This document shows, in pieces, positions 25,732 through 34,279 of a DNA stretch of 64,000 bases. The notes under the pieces are model-generated. The model saw only the letters and a program-made list of their open reading frames with translations, searched no databases and was not told the DNA's origin. How positions within the stretch are numbered: position 1 is the first letter of the stretch; the number at the start of each line of letters is the position of its first letter. The position numbers were made by a program, and so were the translations under genes. The DNA is taken from contig NZ_CP145732.1 in the NCBI RefSeq assembly GCF_036884845.1, positions 4,216,001 to 4,280,000 on the forward strand. The letters run 5' to 3'. The stretch comes from Pseudomonas sp. MAG733B. GTDB taxonomy: Bacteria > Pseudomonadota > Gammaproteobacteria > Pseudomonadales > Pseudomonadaceae.

Positions 25732-26193
25732 TCAGCCCTGGGCTTTGCTCATTTTGGTGAACAGTTCGGTCGGTACTTTCTTGCCGTTGGAGGTGAACTG
25801 GTTGGTGCGGAATTTGTAGACTTCGCCTTCGGAGAGGAAACCGTCGTTGTTGGTGTCCATCGCCTTGAACTCTTCACCGCCCTGTGGGGCAACGGTCAGC
25901 AGTTCTTTCAGCGAAACGCGACCGTCGTGGTCGGTGTCGGTACGGGCGAACGAAGCGTCGCCGCACTTGCCTTCACCGCATTTGCCTTCACCGGCCTTGG
26001 TCACTTTGGCGCCGGATTCTTCAGCGCCACATTTACCTTCGCCACACTTGCCTTCACCGGTCTTTTCGGCGGCGGCCAGTTGGTAGCCCTGGGGCAGCGC
26101 TTCTGCGGCAAAAGCGGTGGAAGCGAGGTTCATGCTGCCGGCCAGTGCAACAGCGATCAGGCCAATACGGGATTTGTTCGACATACGGGACAT
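25732..26193 (-). CDS. Secreted EF-hand protein with EGKCG repeats (HvfA/bufferin-like N-terminal half)
   Basis: The product has 153 residues. A Sec signal peptide (about 1-29, cleavage after STAFA) is followed by GYQLAAAEKT. Four EGKCG units come next, in two pairs (residues 47-56 and 69-78), holding the only Cys residues. Two EF-hand loops follow (86-97 DTDHDGRVSLKE and 113-124 DTNNDGFLSEGE). EGKCG repeats after a signal peptide are the hallmark of HvfA-type precursors, whose cysteines are modified by a DUF692 (MNIO) enzyme to bind copper. No such enzyme or HvfC partner is within this window. The EF-hands suggest calcium binding as well. GGAG precedes the ATG at 26193. Copper or calcium buffering in the periplasm is an inference. 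Confidence 0.82.
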   Translation of the reverse strand: MSRMSNKSRIGLIAVALAGSMNLASTAFAAEALPQGYQLAAAEKTGEGKCGEGKCGAEESGAKVTKAGEGKCGEGKCGDASFARTDTDHDGRVSLKELLTVAPQGGEEFKAMDTNNDGFLSEGEVYKFRTNQFTSNGKKVPTELFTKMSKAQG

Positions 26194-26525
26194 GGTGATT
26201 CTCCGGATTACTGTGTGCGGCCAGGCCGCTAAGGTCATTGCCACTAAGGGCGATAAGCCGTGGTGCGAGGCGCGTTTGCTTTCTCGCTAAGGCAGGGCTA
26301 TTTGACTGCAGCCGTGTATCCCGGATGTATCCGGTTCGAGGGGCATTTGTAAGCCAGTCTCCGTACGGCGGGTTCGGATACACAGCGATACACACGCCCC
26401 GGACCTTGTTTGCGCAGGCTGCCTGCACGAGATAACACCTCAGGAAAATTGACGAGGCACCTGGCGTTTTCTAAGGTGACGTCGCAATCGTCTGCGTTCG
26501 GCCTAAAGCACAGGAGGTGTGATCA
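26194..26525. other. Gene-free stretch between EF-hand and GNAT genes
   Basis: This 332-base divergent control region holds the paired heptamer array at 26315-26392. I see no small gene with a convincing ribosome site in it. Confidence 0.6.
26315..26392. promoter_or_regulatory. Two inverted pairs of GTATCC/GGATAC half-sites
   Basis: TGTATCC occurs at 26315 and 26326, 11 bases apart. GATACA occurs at 26377 and 26387, 10 bases apart and in the opposite orientation. Spacing of one helical turn is typical of OmpR-family response regulator sites. Confidence 0.45.
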
Positions 26526-27026
26526 ATGAAGCCATTCAGAGTGCGCGAGCTGAGCATTACGGATAGCGAAGCGTTGCTGGCCTTCGAAATTCAGAACCGC
26601 GAATGGTTCGAATCCCATATCGATGCGCGCGACCCTGCCTTTTACACACTGACGGGTGTCGCCGAGCATATTGAATGTTACTTGTCCGACTTTGCCATCG
26701 GCGCCTGGCATCCGTTTGTCATCGAAAGCGACAACGGAGAAATCGTGGGTCGAGCGAACTTGAAAAGCATTGACTCAGCGAACAGCACTGCAGAGGTAGG
26801 TTATCGGATCGATCAGCGCGCTTGCGGTCAGGGTTTGGCGACACTGGCGCTCAAGCATCTGATCCAGGAGGCACAGATGCGCTGGGGGCTTACGCAATTG
26901 GTTGCTTATGTTTATGAGGCGAATATCGGCTCGAAGAAAGTACTGGGCCGGTGCGGGTTCTTGCTTGAACCGCCAGCTACAAGCGCCAAGGCCGGGGACG
27001 AACGCCGATTCGTCCTTTCGATCTAG
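26526..27026 (+). CDS. GNAT-family N-acetyltransferase
   Basis: The product has 166 residues. It matches the RimJ/RimL-like acetyltransferase_3 pattern: an N-terminal VRELSITDSEALLAFEIQN, then strand AEVGYRIDQRACGQGLATLA with the acetyl-CoA pyrophosphate loop (R-x-x-G-x-G/A) at about 95-105. The segment VYEANIGSKKVLGRCGFLLE in motif B is near residue 125. It probably acetylates the N-terminus of a protein or a small amine. A strong CAGGAGGTG ribosome site precedes the ATG. It is a single gene with no functional link to its neighbours. Confidence 0.9.
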   Translation: MKPFRVRELSITDSEALLAFEIQNREWFESHIDARDPAFYTLTGVAEHIECYLSDFAIGAWHPFVIESDNGEIVGRANLKSIDSANSTAEVGYRIDQRACGQGLATLALKHLIQEAQMRWGLTQLVAYVYEANIGSKKVLGRCGFLLEPPATSAKAGDERRFVLSI

Positions 27027-27036
27027 ATAATCGGGC

Positions 27037-27732
27037 TCAAGCCAGCAGTTCGGTAATCCACCGGGCCTGCCGGGCAAGGTCTTGCACCTTGTCCTCAGGC
27101 ACGGCCTGCCGCGCATGGGCGAAGCTGGCTAGCGTCTTGTGCTTCTGATGCAACATGCGCCGCCATTTGTCCAGGAACGCCGGGCTGCGGGCCTGCATCT
27201 GTAGCGGACCGAAGTACAGTTCCTCGTCGGTGTACTCCACCGGCCCGGCACGCTCGGCGACGATGATTTCGTAGTCGAAGCGGTTTTCCCGCAGCAGTTC
27301 CTCGCAGAGGATGCGGTAGCCATTGTCCATCAGCCATTGGCGCAGTGGCTGCTCGCCGCCGTTGGGTTGCAGGATCAGGCGTTCCTGACCGCTCAGGCGC
27401 GCCTTGCCGCTGTCAAGGATGTCGCGGATCGTCTCGCCGCCCATGCCGCAGATGCTGATTGCGGTGATCTCGTCTGCCTGCTCGATCGCCGCCAGGCCGC
27501 TCGCCAGTCGCACGATGATTTGCTGGTCCAGGCCATTTTCACGCACCGTGCGTTCGGCGGCGCTAAACGGCGTCAATGCCACCTCGCCCGCCACCGCCGC
27601 CGCAATGGCGCCACGGCGCATCAACGCCACTGGCAGGTAGCCGTGATCCGATCCGATATCGGCCAGGCGCGCACCTGCCGGCACATGCGCCGCCACGCGT
27701 TCCAGGCGCATGGACAATGTCTGTTCGTTCAA
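27037..27732 (-). CDS. trmK: tRNA (adenine22-N1)-methyltransferase family protein
   Basis: The product has 231 residues with a class I SAM methyltransferase fold. The SAM motif ADIGSDHGYLPVALMRRG is near residue 24, and the TrmK-specific segments SICGMGGETIRDIL and LILQPNGGEQPLRQWL follow. TrmK methylates N1 of adenine 22 in tRNA using SAM. I propose the TTG at 27732 as start because AAGGGG lies seven bases upstream; an ATG 21 bases later (MRLERVAAHV) is possible. The gene stands alone. Confidence 0.85.
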   Translation of the reverse strand: MNEQTLSMRLERVAAHVPAGARLADIGSDHGYLPVALMRRGAIAAAVAGEVALTPFSAAERTVRENGLDQQIIVRLASGLAAIEQADEITAISICGMGGETIRDILDSGKARLSGQERLILQPNGGEQPLRQWLMDNGYRILCEELLRENRFDYEIIVAERAGPVEYTDEELYFGPLQMQARSPAFLDKWRRMLHQKHKTLASFAHARQAVPEDKVQDLARQARWITELLA

Positions 27733-27928
27733 CTGCAGCCCCTTTTCACCACGCACGTCCGGTACCTTTGGCCGGATGGGGCGCGATTCTGTCGAGCAAT
27801 GCCGCGTATTACAACTTTATGCGACCAAGACCATGGTTCTAACCCAATTCGCCCCCCACATCTCGCTGGTTGGCCAGGTTGGCGAATTAGGGATACGCTG
27901 GTCAATCTCCTTTCTGAATCGCTATTCC

Positions 27929-29122
27929 ATGACCAACCCAGAGTTTTCACTAGACGTTGACGCCATCAGCAGCATTGATGCTGTGCCGGTGATCTTGAGC
28001 ATGGTCAAACATCTCACCGGGATGCGTTTCGCGGCGGTGGCGAGAGTCACGGAAAGGAGTTGGGTGGCATGCGCCGTCGATGATTCCATCGATTTCGGGT
28101 TGAAACCCGGTGGTGAACTGGTGCTTGAGTCGACCATCTGCCATGAGATTCGGCAACACCGACAGCCCGTGATTTTCGGTCACGCCAGCGCCCATCCGGT
28201 TTTTTCGTTGCACCATACTCCCAGGACTTATGGGCTGGAGAGCTACATCTCCATTCCCATCATCAGAGCCAACGGCGATTTTTTCGGCACCTTGTGCGCC
28301 ATTGACTCGGTGCCTGCGAACCTGGATGAGCCCGCCATTGCCCAGACCCTCACACTCTTCGCCCAATTGATCGCGATGAGTCTCGACACTCAGCACCGGT
28401 TGGCAGAAACGAAGGCCGAGTTGGTCAACGCCAATGAGCTGGGGCGGCTGCGCGAGCAGTTCATCGCCGTGCTCGGGCACGACCTGCGAACGCCATTGAG
28501 CGCAATTCGCATGAGTGCCGATCTGCTGGAAACCAAAACAACGGACAAGCGATCCCTGAACCTGATTTCGGCCATTCGCAACAGCTCGATACGCATGGGC
28601 GTACTGATTGAAAATGTTCTCGATTTTGCGCGCGGACGGCTGGGAAGCGGGATACCGATCCAGCGCAAACTGGTCGATGACCTGGAGCGCACCCTGCGTT
28701 TGACCGTAGAAGAGGTGCAGGCCTCTGTTCCCCAGGCAAACCTTGTACCGCAGTTGAACCTGCCGGCGGGCGTCTATTGCGACGCCCTGCGTATCAGCCA
28801 GTTGTTATCCAATCTTCTGGGGAATGCGATTACCCACGGTTCCGTTGCGGAGCCGGTCAACGTGCGGGCCTGTACCGAGGGTGAAGAGGTGGTTATTTCC
28901 GTCACCAATCAGGGTGCGCCCATTCCTGCTCAATTAATCCCGCTGTTGTTTGAGCCTTTTACCCGATCGGAAGCCGGGCAACGCGGTGAAGGCTTGGGAC
29001 TGGGCCTTTACATTGCCTCCCAGATTGCCACCGCCCATAACGGGACCTTGAGTGTCTCCTCGACGCGGGAGACGGGAACCTGTTTTGTCGCAAGATTTCC
29101 GGCTCAATTCCGATGGGTTTGA
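27929..29122 (+). CDS. Cytoplasmic GAF-domain sensor histidine kinase, orphan
   Basis: The product has about 397 residues. A GAF domain (about 10-155, with ICHEIRQHRQPVIFGHASAH and YISIPIIRANGDFFGTLCAI) is followed by a HisKA helix pair with the phospho-acceptor His in VLGHDLRTPLSAIR. The HATPase domain has an N box NLLGNAITHG and a G box GEGLGLGLYIASQ. There is no membrane segment, so it senses a cytoplasmic signal. No response regulator lies beside it. The start is uncertain: ATG 27929 (MTNPEFSLD) begins just before the GAF domain but has no clear ribosome site, and ATG 27833 is another in-frame choice. Confidence 0.88.
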   Translation: MTNPEFSLDVDAISSIDAVPVILSMVKHLTGMRFAAVARVTERSWVACAVDDSIDFGLKPGGELVLESTICHEIRQHRQPVIFGHASAHPVFSLHHTPRTYGLESYISIPIIRANGDFFGTLCAIDSVPANLDEPAIAQTLTLFAQLIAMSLDTQHRLAETKAELVNANELGRLREQFIAVLGHDLRTPLSAIRMSADLLETKTTDKRSLNLISAIRNSSIRMGVLIENVLDFARGRLGSGIPIQRKLVDDLERTLRLTVEEVQASVPQANLVPQLNLPAGVYCDALRISQLLSNLLGNAITHGSVAEPVNVRACTEGEEVVISVTNQGAPIPAQLIPLLFEPFTRSEAGQRGEGLGLGLYIASQIATAHNGTLSVSSTRETGTCFVARFPAQFRWV

Positions 29123-29292
29123 ATCAACAATCAAGTGCATCCCTCTGATTGCAATCGTGATTCATCCCGCTGCGAGCCAGTTCACCAACGTCGCGATCAG
29201 ACCGGAAAACATTTACTTACAAATAAACCGCTCGCTAAAAATCGGGCCAGCGACTACAAGTGATAGGTTACGCCTCCTGATCGGGCCATGAG

Positions 29293-30606
29293 ATGCCTAG
29301 CCTTAATATGCGCATCAAACTTCCCGGTATACCTGCTCTCGGTGCTTATCTGGCACTGTCGTGCCTCTTTGCGGCCGCATGGTTCGCCAGTCCTGCCAAC
29401 ACGCACTCTTCCTTTGCATTGATGAAGCCAGTGCTGGCCGTGGCCGATCAAGTGGCCAAGCCCATTTATACCAGCCGTTTCGCCTCCTCCGGGCTCGTCG
29501 ACTTCGTGCACTCCTCAGCCGTGACAGCTTTGCCTGACGGTAGCTTGATGACAGCCTGGTTCGCCGGCACGCGTGAAGGCGCCGCCGATGTGCAGGTGCG
29601 TTCCGCCCGCTTCGATGCAAAAACCGGCGAATGGGGTGCCGAACAGGTATTGGCGACTCGGGATTCAACCCAACAGGGCACGCAAAAATACATTCGCAAG
29701 CTGGGCAACCCGGTGATTGCTCTGGCGCCGGACAATCGCCTATGGCTGTTCTACGTGTCCGTGTCCATGGGTGGCTGGGCCGGGAGTGCGGTGAACGTGA
29801 TGGTTTCCGACGACTTCGGTGAACATTGGTCCGCTCCGCGCCAACTGATCACGTCGCCCTTTCTGAACATCAGCACCCTCGTCCGGTCGGCACCGGTTTT
29901 TCATGCCGACGGCTCCATCGGTCTACCGGTCTACCACGAATTCCTGGGTAAGTTCGCCGAGTACCTGTACTTGAGCGCTGACGGCAATGTGATCGACAAG
30001 TACCGCATCAGCCACGGCAAGAACTCACTACAACCCACCGTGGTTCCGCTGGACGGGCAGCGCGGCATCGCCTTGTTGCGTTATGCCGGCAACACCCACC
30101 ACCGGGTTTTGGCCACCCGCACTGAAGACGCCGGGCAAACGTGGAGTGAACCGTATCCGCTCGAGCCATGGAATCCCAATTCCTCGCTGGCGGCCGTCGC
30201 AACCCCCGAGCATGGCTTGCTGGTAGCGCTCAATGACCTGCAAGAGGGGCGTTTCAAGCTAAGCCTTTATGGCACGGACGCAAAAATGGACGATTGGCGC
30301 TCGTTGCGTGACCTGGACAAGTCGCCTGATCCAGAGGGCGATCCGTTCTCACCCGAGGCCTACAAGGAAATCATCGGCAATGAGTTCCGCGGTTCCAGTG
30401 GAGCGCTGCGCCAACCGCTGGCGGCGCAATTTCTCGACAACCTCGATAAGCGCGTCTGCAAAAGCAAAGGGTGTGAGTTTGAATATGAATACCCCTACTT
30501 CATTCGTAGTCCAGACGGCATGTATCACTTGGTTTACTCCTGGAACAACACGTTCATCAAGCACGTCAGCTTCAACGAAGCGTGGCTGTCCGAGCGTCTC
30601 AAATGA
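29293..30606 (+). CDS. Exported sialidase-like beta-propeller protein
   Basis: The product has 437 residues. An N-terminal hydrophobic helix (about 13-32, GAYLALSCLFAAAWFASPA) is a signal peptide or anchor. The rest is a sialidase-type propeller with Asp-box motifs (SDDFGEHW and TEDAGQTW) and a region FAGTREGAADVQVRSARF. Typical sialidases have an N-terminal catalytic Arg in a (R/Y)RIP motif, which I do not see, so hydrolysis of sialic acid is uncertain. The stop overlaps the ATG of the membrane protein gene by four bases (ATGA), and an LtaS-like gene follows, pointing to envelope glycan or glycerophosphate modification. Confidence 0.78.
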   Translation: MPSLNMRIKLPGIPALGAYLALSCLFAAAWFASPANTHSSFALMKPVLAVADQVAKPIYTSRFASSGLVDFVHSSAVTALPDGSLMTAWFAGTREGAADVQVRSARFDAKTGEWGAEQVLATRDSTQQGTQKYIRKLGNPVIALAPDNRLWLFYVSVSMGGWAGSAVNVMVSDDFGEHWSAPRQLITSPFLNISTLVRSAPVFHADGSIGLPVYHEFLGKFAEYLYLSADGNVIDKYRISHGKNSLQPTVVPLDGQRGIALLRYAGNTHHRVLATRTEDAGQTWSEPYPLEPWNPNSSLAAVATPEHGLLVALNDLQEGRFKLSLYGTDAKMDDWRSLRDLDKSPDPEGDPFSPEAYKEIIGNEFRGSSGALRQPLAAQFLDNLDKRVCKSKGCEFEYEYPYFIRSPDGMYHLVYSWNNTFIKHVSFNEAWLSERLK

Positions 30607-31214
30607 TTAACCTCTGGCAAGCCCATGTCAGCTTCGCGATGATCAGCTTCCTGCTGCTGCCGTCTTTTGGTTTGAACAGGGCCTGGCGAATCGCCCTGCT
30701 GGTCACCTTGCTGGCCACCAGTTTCATACCCGTGGACGGGTTGTCGTTGGCCGTGTATTTGCGCAGCCACATTGACGACCTGGCGATCACGACGCTGATA
30801 TTCATGGCGTGGGGTTGTCAACGGCGGCTGGGCTTCTTGCCGCCAGCGCAGCAGGACAGGAACTGCGTATTGATCCTATTCGCCGCGTTGGCGCTGGTGT
30901 TGTACCCGGCAACCCTGGGTCTAAGTGATCTGGACCCTTATCGGTTTGGCTACAGTCCGCGTCCGATGCTGATTTTCTTCGGCCTGCTGACATTGGGTCT
31001 GTTTTACCTGCGCAACGGTCTGGCTGTCGTGATGCTGGCCGGCGCGACCCTGGCCTTCATCGCCGGGATCAAACCTTCGCAAAACTATTGGGATTACCTG
31101 GTTGATCCGCTACTGGGCTTGTATTGCTGCGCGGCACTTGTGCTGCTCTTAGCACGCTGGACGTATGGCTTCCTGAACAAGCGACGCGGCTCAGTGCGCA
31201 ATCGAACGGCTTGA
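30603..31214 (+). CDS. Polytopic membrane protein of unknown function
   Basis: The product has 203 residues from ATG 30603 (MINLWQAHVSFAMISFLLLP). I predict six membrane helices (about 8-24, 29-46, 58-74, 89-106, 123-150, 168-190). I recognise no family. The ATG overlaps the stop of the sialidase-like gene, and the LtaS-like gene begins 33 bases after its end, so the three are probably one operon and the protein may belong to the same envelope pathway. Confidence 0.75.
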   Translation: MINLWQAHVSFAMISFLLLPSFGLNRAWRIALLVTLLATSFIPVDGLSLAVYLRSHIDDLAITTLIFMAWGCQRRLGFLPPAQQDRNCVLILFAALALVLYPATLGLSDLDPYRFGYSPRPMLIFFGLLTLGLFYLRNGLAVVMLAGATLAFIAGIKPSQNYWDYLVDPLLGLYCCAALVLLLARWTYGFLNKRRGSVRNRTA

Positions 31215-31247
31215 GATTCAACAAAACTTTTTAACAGGGGAACATGG

Positions 31248-33284
31248 ATGGGTTGGCTGCATTCGAGACGTTTGCACTATTGGCTGGGCGCAACAGCGAT
31301 TCTGTTTGTGCTGTTTGCCCTGCTACGGGTGGTGTTCTTTTTCGGCTTTTCCGGTTTCGACGCCAAAGCCCTGATCGACCAGGATGCGGTCCTGGAAACC
31401 CTGGGCATCGGCTTTCGTTTCGATCTGCGCCTGGCCATCCTGGTGATGCTGCCGCTGGCGTTACTGGCCTCGATTCCTCGCTGGAACCTAGTCAACAGCC
31501 GTCTGCTCCGCCTGATCGCACGCGTATACATTGTGCTGGCCCTGGGTGCCCTGCTGCTGGTCTACATCATCGATTTCGGGCATTACGCTTACCTGGGCGT
31601 GAGGATCAACGCCACCGTCCTGCGCTTCATCGATGATGCACAAATATCCCGTGACATGGTCTGGCAAACCTACCCGGTTGTCTGGATTTCCCTGGGTTGG
31701 CTGGCAACAGTCGCGTTGGTGACACTGGCGCTGGTGCGTCTGGAACGCGTGACGCTGGACCGCCCCCGCAAGCCCATTCACCCGCTCTCCGCCACATGGG
31801 GTGGTGCGGTGATGCTCGTGGTGGTGTTGCTGGGCATTTTAGGTCGTGTCGAGCACATGAACCTGGAAAACCCTGTGCCGTTGCGCTGGAGCGATGCTTT
31901 CTTCTCGGGCAATAACCAGATTGCCGCACTGGGCCTGAACCCGGTGATTTTCCTCTATGACACGGTCAAGGTCGGCCAGTCGCGCTATGACGAAGCGCAG
32001 GTGCGCAAACTTTACCCGGTCATGACCAACTACCTGGGCGTCGATCAGCCCGACGCGCAAACCCTCAACTTCGTACGTCACCAGGCACCGCAACCCTACA
32101 AAGTACCGGGTTCCCGGCCGCCGAACGTGATGTTCGTCATGCTCGAATCGCTGGGCACCAGTGCCGTCGGCGCCTATGGCAACCCGATCAATCCGACACC
32201 CAATCTCGATCGCCTGGCCACGCAGAGCTGGTTCTTCGAACACTTCTATGTGCCGGTGACGGGGACCGCTAAAACTGTCTGGGCCAGCATTACCGGGATT
32301 CCGGATGTCACGCGCCAGGAATCGGCAACGCGTAACCCGTTGATCACCAAACAGCACTCCCTGATCAATGCCTTCACCGGCTACGAGAAGATCTACACCA
32401 TCGGCGGTAACTCCGGCTGGGCCAACATGAATGCCCTGATCCGGCAAAGCATCGACGGCGTTCGCTTGTTCGAAGAGCGGGACTGGAAATCCCCGGTGGT
32501 GGATGTCTGGGGGATTTCGGACCTGGACCTGTTCAAGGAAACCGACCGCATCCTGCAAGCGCTGCCCATGGACAAACCGTTCTTTGCGTATGTGCAGACT
32601 GCCGGTAACCATCGCCCTTTCACCATTCCCAAGACAAATGACGGATTCGAGGTCAAGCACCCTACCCTCGAAGAAGTCCAGGCCGCAGGATCGCGCAGTG
32701 TCGAGCAATACAACGCCGTGCGCCTGCTGGACTTCAACATCGGACGCCTGATGGAAATCGCCAAGGCTGGCGGCTACTACGACAACACCATTTTCGTGCT
32801 GTTTGGCGACCACAACACCCGTATCGCCCAGATCCCTTACCTGGCCCCGGCCTATGAGCAACTGGGCCTGGAAAGCAATGCGGTGCCGATGATCATCCAC
32901 GCCCCGGGCTTGCTCGGGACGCGCAAGGTCGAGGAAGCGGTTGGTCTGGTGGACTTGCTGCCAACCGTGGCGGGCATGGCCGGTCTTGAGTTCCGCAACG
33001 GCGGCATGGGGCGTGATATCCAGCAGCCTGCGCCCGAAGGCGAGCGCGTGGTACCGCTGGTGCTGCGCGAGGGTACGTTCCCGTTGATTGCCGGCGTGAC
33101 TCAACATTACATGGTGCAAATGGAGCACGACGGCAGCTCGCCTTCGCTCCACGACCTGGCGTCGAAGACGCCGCTGGACAACGTGGCAGAGCAAAACCCT
33201 GAAGAGTTCAAGCGCCTGGTGGAGTTGACCCGCGCCATGCATGAAACCTCAAGGTTGATGCTGTATCAGAACGTGCGCGAGTAA
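31248..33284 (+). CDS. LtaS/OpgB-like phosphoglycerol transferase (membrane sulfatase-fold)
   Basis: The product has 678 residues. Five N-terminal membrane helices (to about residue 205) are followed by a periplasmic sulfatase-fold domain. The domain starts at RPPNVMFVMLESLGTSAVGA (metal-binding Glu). The likely nucleophile Thr is in VTGTAKTVWASITG, and FGDHNTRI gives further metal ligands (Asp-His). This is the family of lipoteichoic acid synthase and OpgB, which transfer glycerol-phosphate from phosphatidylglycerol to a glycan. A Pseudomonas has no lipoteichoic acid, so periplasmic glucan or another envelope glycan is the likely acceptor. AGGGGA precedes the start. The gene ends an operon with a sialidase-like and a membrane protein. 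Confidence 0.88.
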   Translation: MGWLHSRRLHYWLGATAILFVLFALLRVVFFFGFSGFDAKALIDQDAVLETLGIGFRFDLRLAILVMLPLALLASIPRWNLVNSRLLRLIARVYIVLALGALLLVYIIDFGHYAYLGVRINATVLRFIDDAQISRDMVWQTYPVVWISLGWLATVALVTLALVRLERVTLDRPRKPIHPLSATWGGAVMLVVVLLGILGRVEHMNLENPVPLRWSDAFFSGNNQIAALGLNPVIFLYDTVKVGQSRYDEAQVRKLYPVMTNYLGVDQPDAQTLNFVRHQAPQPYKVPGSRPPNVMFVMLESLGTSAVGAYGNPINPTPNLDRLATQSWFFEHFYVPVTGTAKTVWASITGIPDVTRQESATRNPLITKQHSLINAFTGYEKIYTIGGNSGWANMNALIRQSIDGVRLFEERDWKSPVVDVWGISDLDLFKETDRILQALPMDKPFFAYVQTAGNHRPFTIPKTNDGFEVKHPTLEEVQAAGSRSVEQYNAVRLLDFNIGRLMEIAKAGGYYDNTIFVLFGDHNTRIAQIPYLAPAYEQLGLESNAVPMIIHAPGLLGTRKVEEAVGLVDLLPTVAGMAGLEFRNGGMGRDIQQPAPEGERVVPLVLREGTFPLIAGVTQHYMVQMEHDGSSPSLHDLASKTPLDNVAEQNPEEFKRLVELTRAMHETSRLMLYQNVRE

Positions 33285-33348
33285 CGACCAGTACCAACGC
33301 AGCCGGGGTGATGGAAGGCCACACCTGCGCAGACAAGCCATAAAATCA

Positions 33349-33383
33349 AAAGGCCCCGGCACTTCGCAGTGTCCGGGGCCTTT
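33349..33383 (+). terminator. Rho-independent terminator after the LtaS-like gene
   Basis: AAAGGCCCCGGCAC, loop TTCGCA and GTGTCCGGGGCCTTT form a stem of about 13 pairs flanked by A and T runs. It could also act on the convergent SDR gene. Confidence 0.88.
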
Positions 33384-33411
33384 GGCGTTGTATTGAACCG
33401 GTCAGGTTTTT

Positions 33412-34155
33412 TTAAAACTCCTGAACGGTCGGGCGCAGCACCACTTCGCTGATATCCACTTCAGCGGGCTGTTCGATCGCGTAGGCAATGGCCCGTGCAA
33501 CAGAGTCCGCCGGGATAGCCTGCTTGTAGAACTCATTCACGTTGTTCGAAGACGCTTCGTCCGCGCTGCCGTACTTGAGTTCCGAGTCCACCGCGCCGGG
33601 GGAAATCAGGGTCGTGCGGATGTTACCGCCGACTTCCATGCGCAGACCTTCGGTGATGGCCCGGACCGCGTACTTGGTGCCGCTGTACACCGTGCCGCCC
33701 GGCGCGAACACCTTGATCCCGGCCACCGAGGCGATGTTGATGATGTGTCCGCTGTTTTGCTGTTGCATGTGTGGCAAGGCGGCGGCGATGCCATAGAGCA
33801 CACCCTTGATGTTGATGTCGATCATCCGGTCCCACTCATCCGTGCGCCCCTGAGCCATGGGTGCAATCGCCATCAGGCCGGAGTTGTTGACCATCACGTC
33901 GATACGGCCGAACCGTTCGACCGTGGCCGCGACGAGCGCCTGCACTTGCGCCTGCACCGTGACATCGGTCGCAACGGCCAGCGCTTCGCCACCGGCGGCA
34001 CGAATTTCTTCGGCAATCACTTGCAACCGCTCTTCACGCCGCGCTGCCAATACGACCTTGGCGCCGCGAGCGGCCAGGTGACGGGCGGTGCTTTCACCCA
34101 GTCCGCTGCTGGCGCCAGTGATAACCACAACTTTGCCGCTGATGTTGTTGCTCAT
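33412..34155 (-). CDS. Short-chain dehydrogenase/reductase
   Basis: The product has 247 residues of the classical SDR type: [15 protein letters not shown] (cofactor loop, about 12-26), NNSG at about 88-91, Ser in NIASVAGIK, and catalytic YSGTK near residue 156. AARREER after beta-2 suggests NADP(H). AAGGAG precedes the ATG at 34155; the longer frame upstream overlaps the divergent LysR gene and is not real. Close relatives are annotated as oxidoreductases of the clavaldehyde dehydrogenase/YdfG type; the substrate is unknown. The divergent LysR gene is its likely regulator. Confidence 0.88.
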   Translation of the reverse strand: MSNNISGKVVVITGASSGLGESTARHLAARGAKVVLAARREERLQVIAEEIRAAGGEALAVATDVTVQAQVQALVAATVERFGRIDVMVNNSGLMAIAPMAQGRTDEWDRMIDINIKGVLYGIAAALPHMQQQNSGHIINIASVAGIKVFAPGGTVYSGTKYAVRAITEGLRMEVGGNIRTTLISPGAVDSELKYGSADEASSNNVNEFYKQAIPADSVARAIAYAIEQPAEVDISEVVLRPTVQEF

Positions 34156-34248
34156 GTTGATCTCCTTACACCTGGAAAAGAGCAGAACGATTTCTGCATG
34201 GCCCGGAGTATGGAAAAAAGCTTTAGTGAAATGAATGGAATAGATAGG

Positions 34249-34267
34249 ATTTCGGAATTCCAGAAAT
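34249..34267. promoter_or_regulatory. Near-palindrome in the SDR-LysR control region
   Basis: ATTTCGGAATTCCAGAAAT has a perfect GGAATTCC centre with ATTTC/GAAAT flanks. It lies 12 bases before the LysR ATG and 93 bases before the divergent SDR gene, so it may be an operator. Confidence 0.4.
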
Positions 34268-34279
34268 AGGAACAATCCC

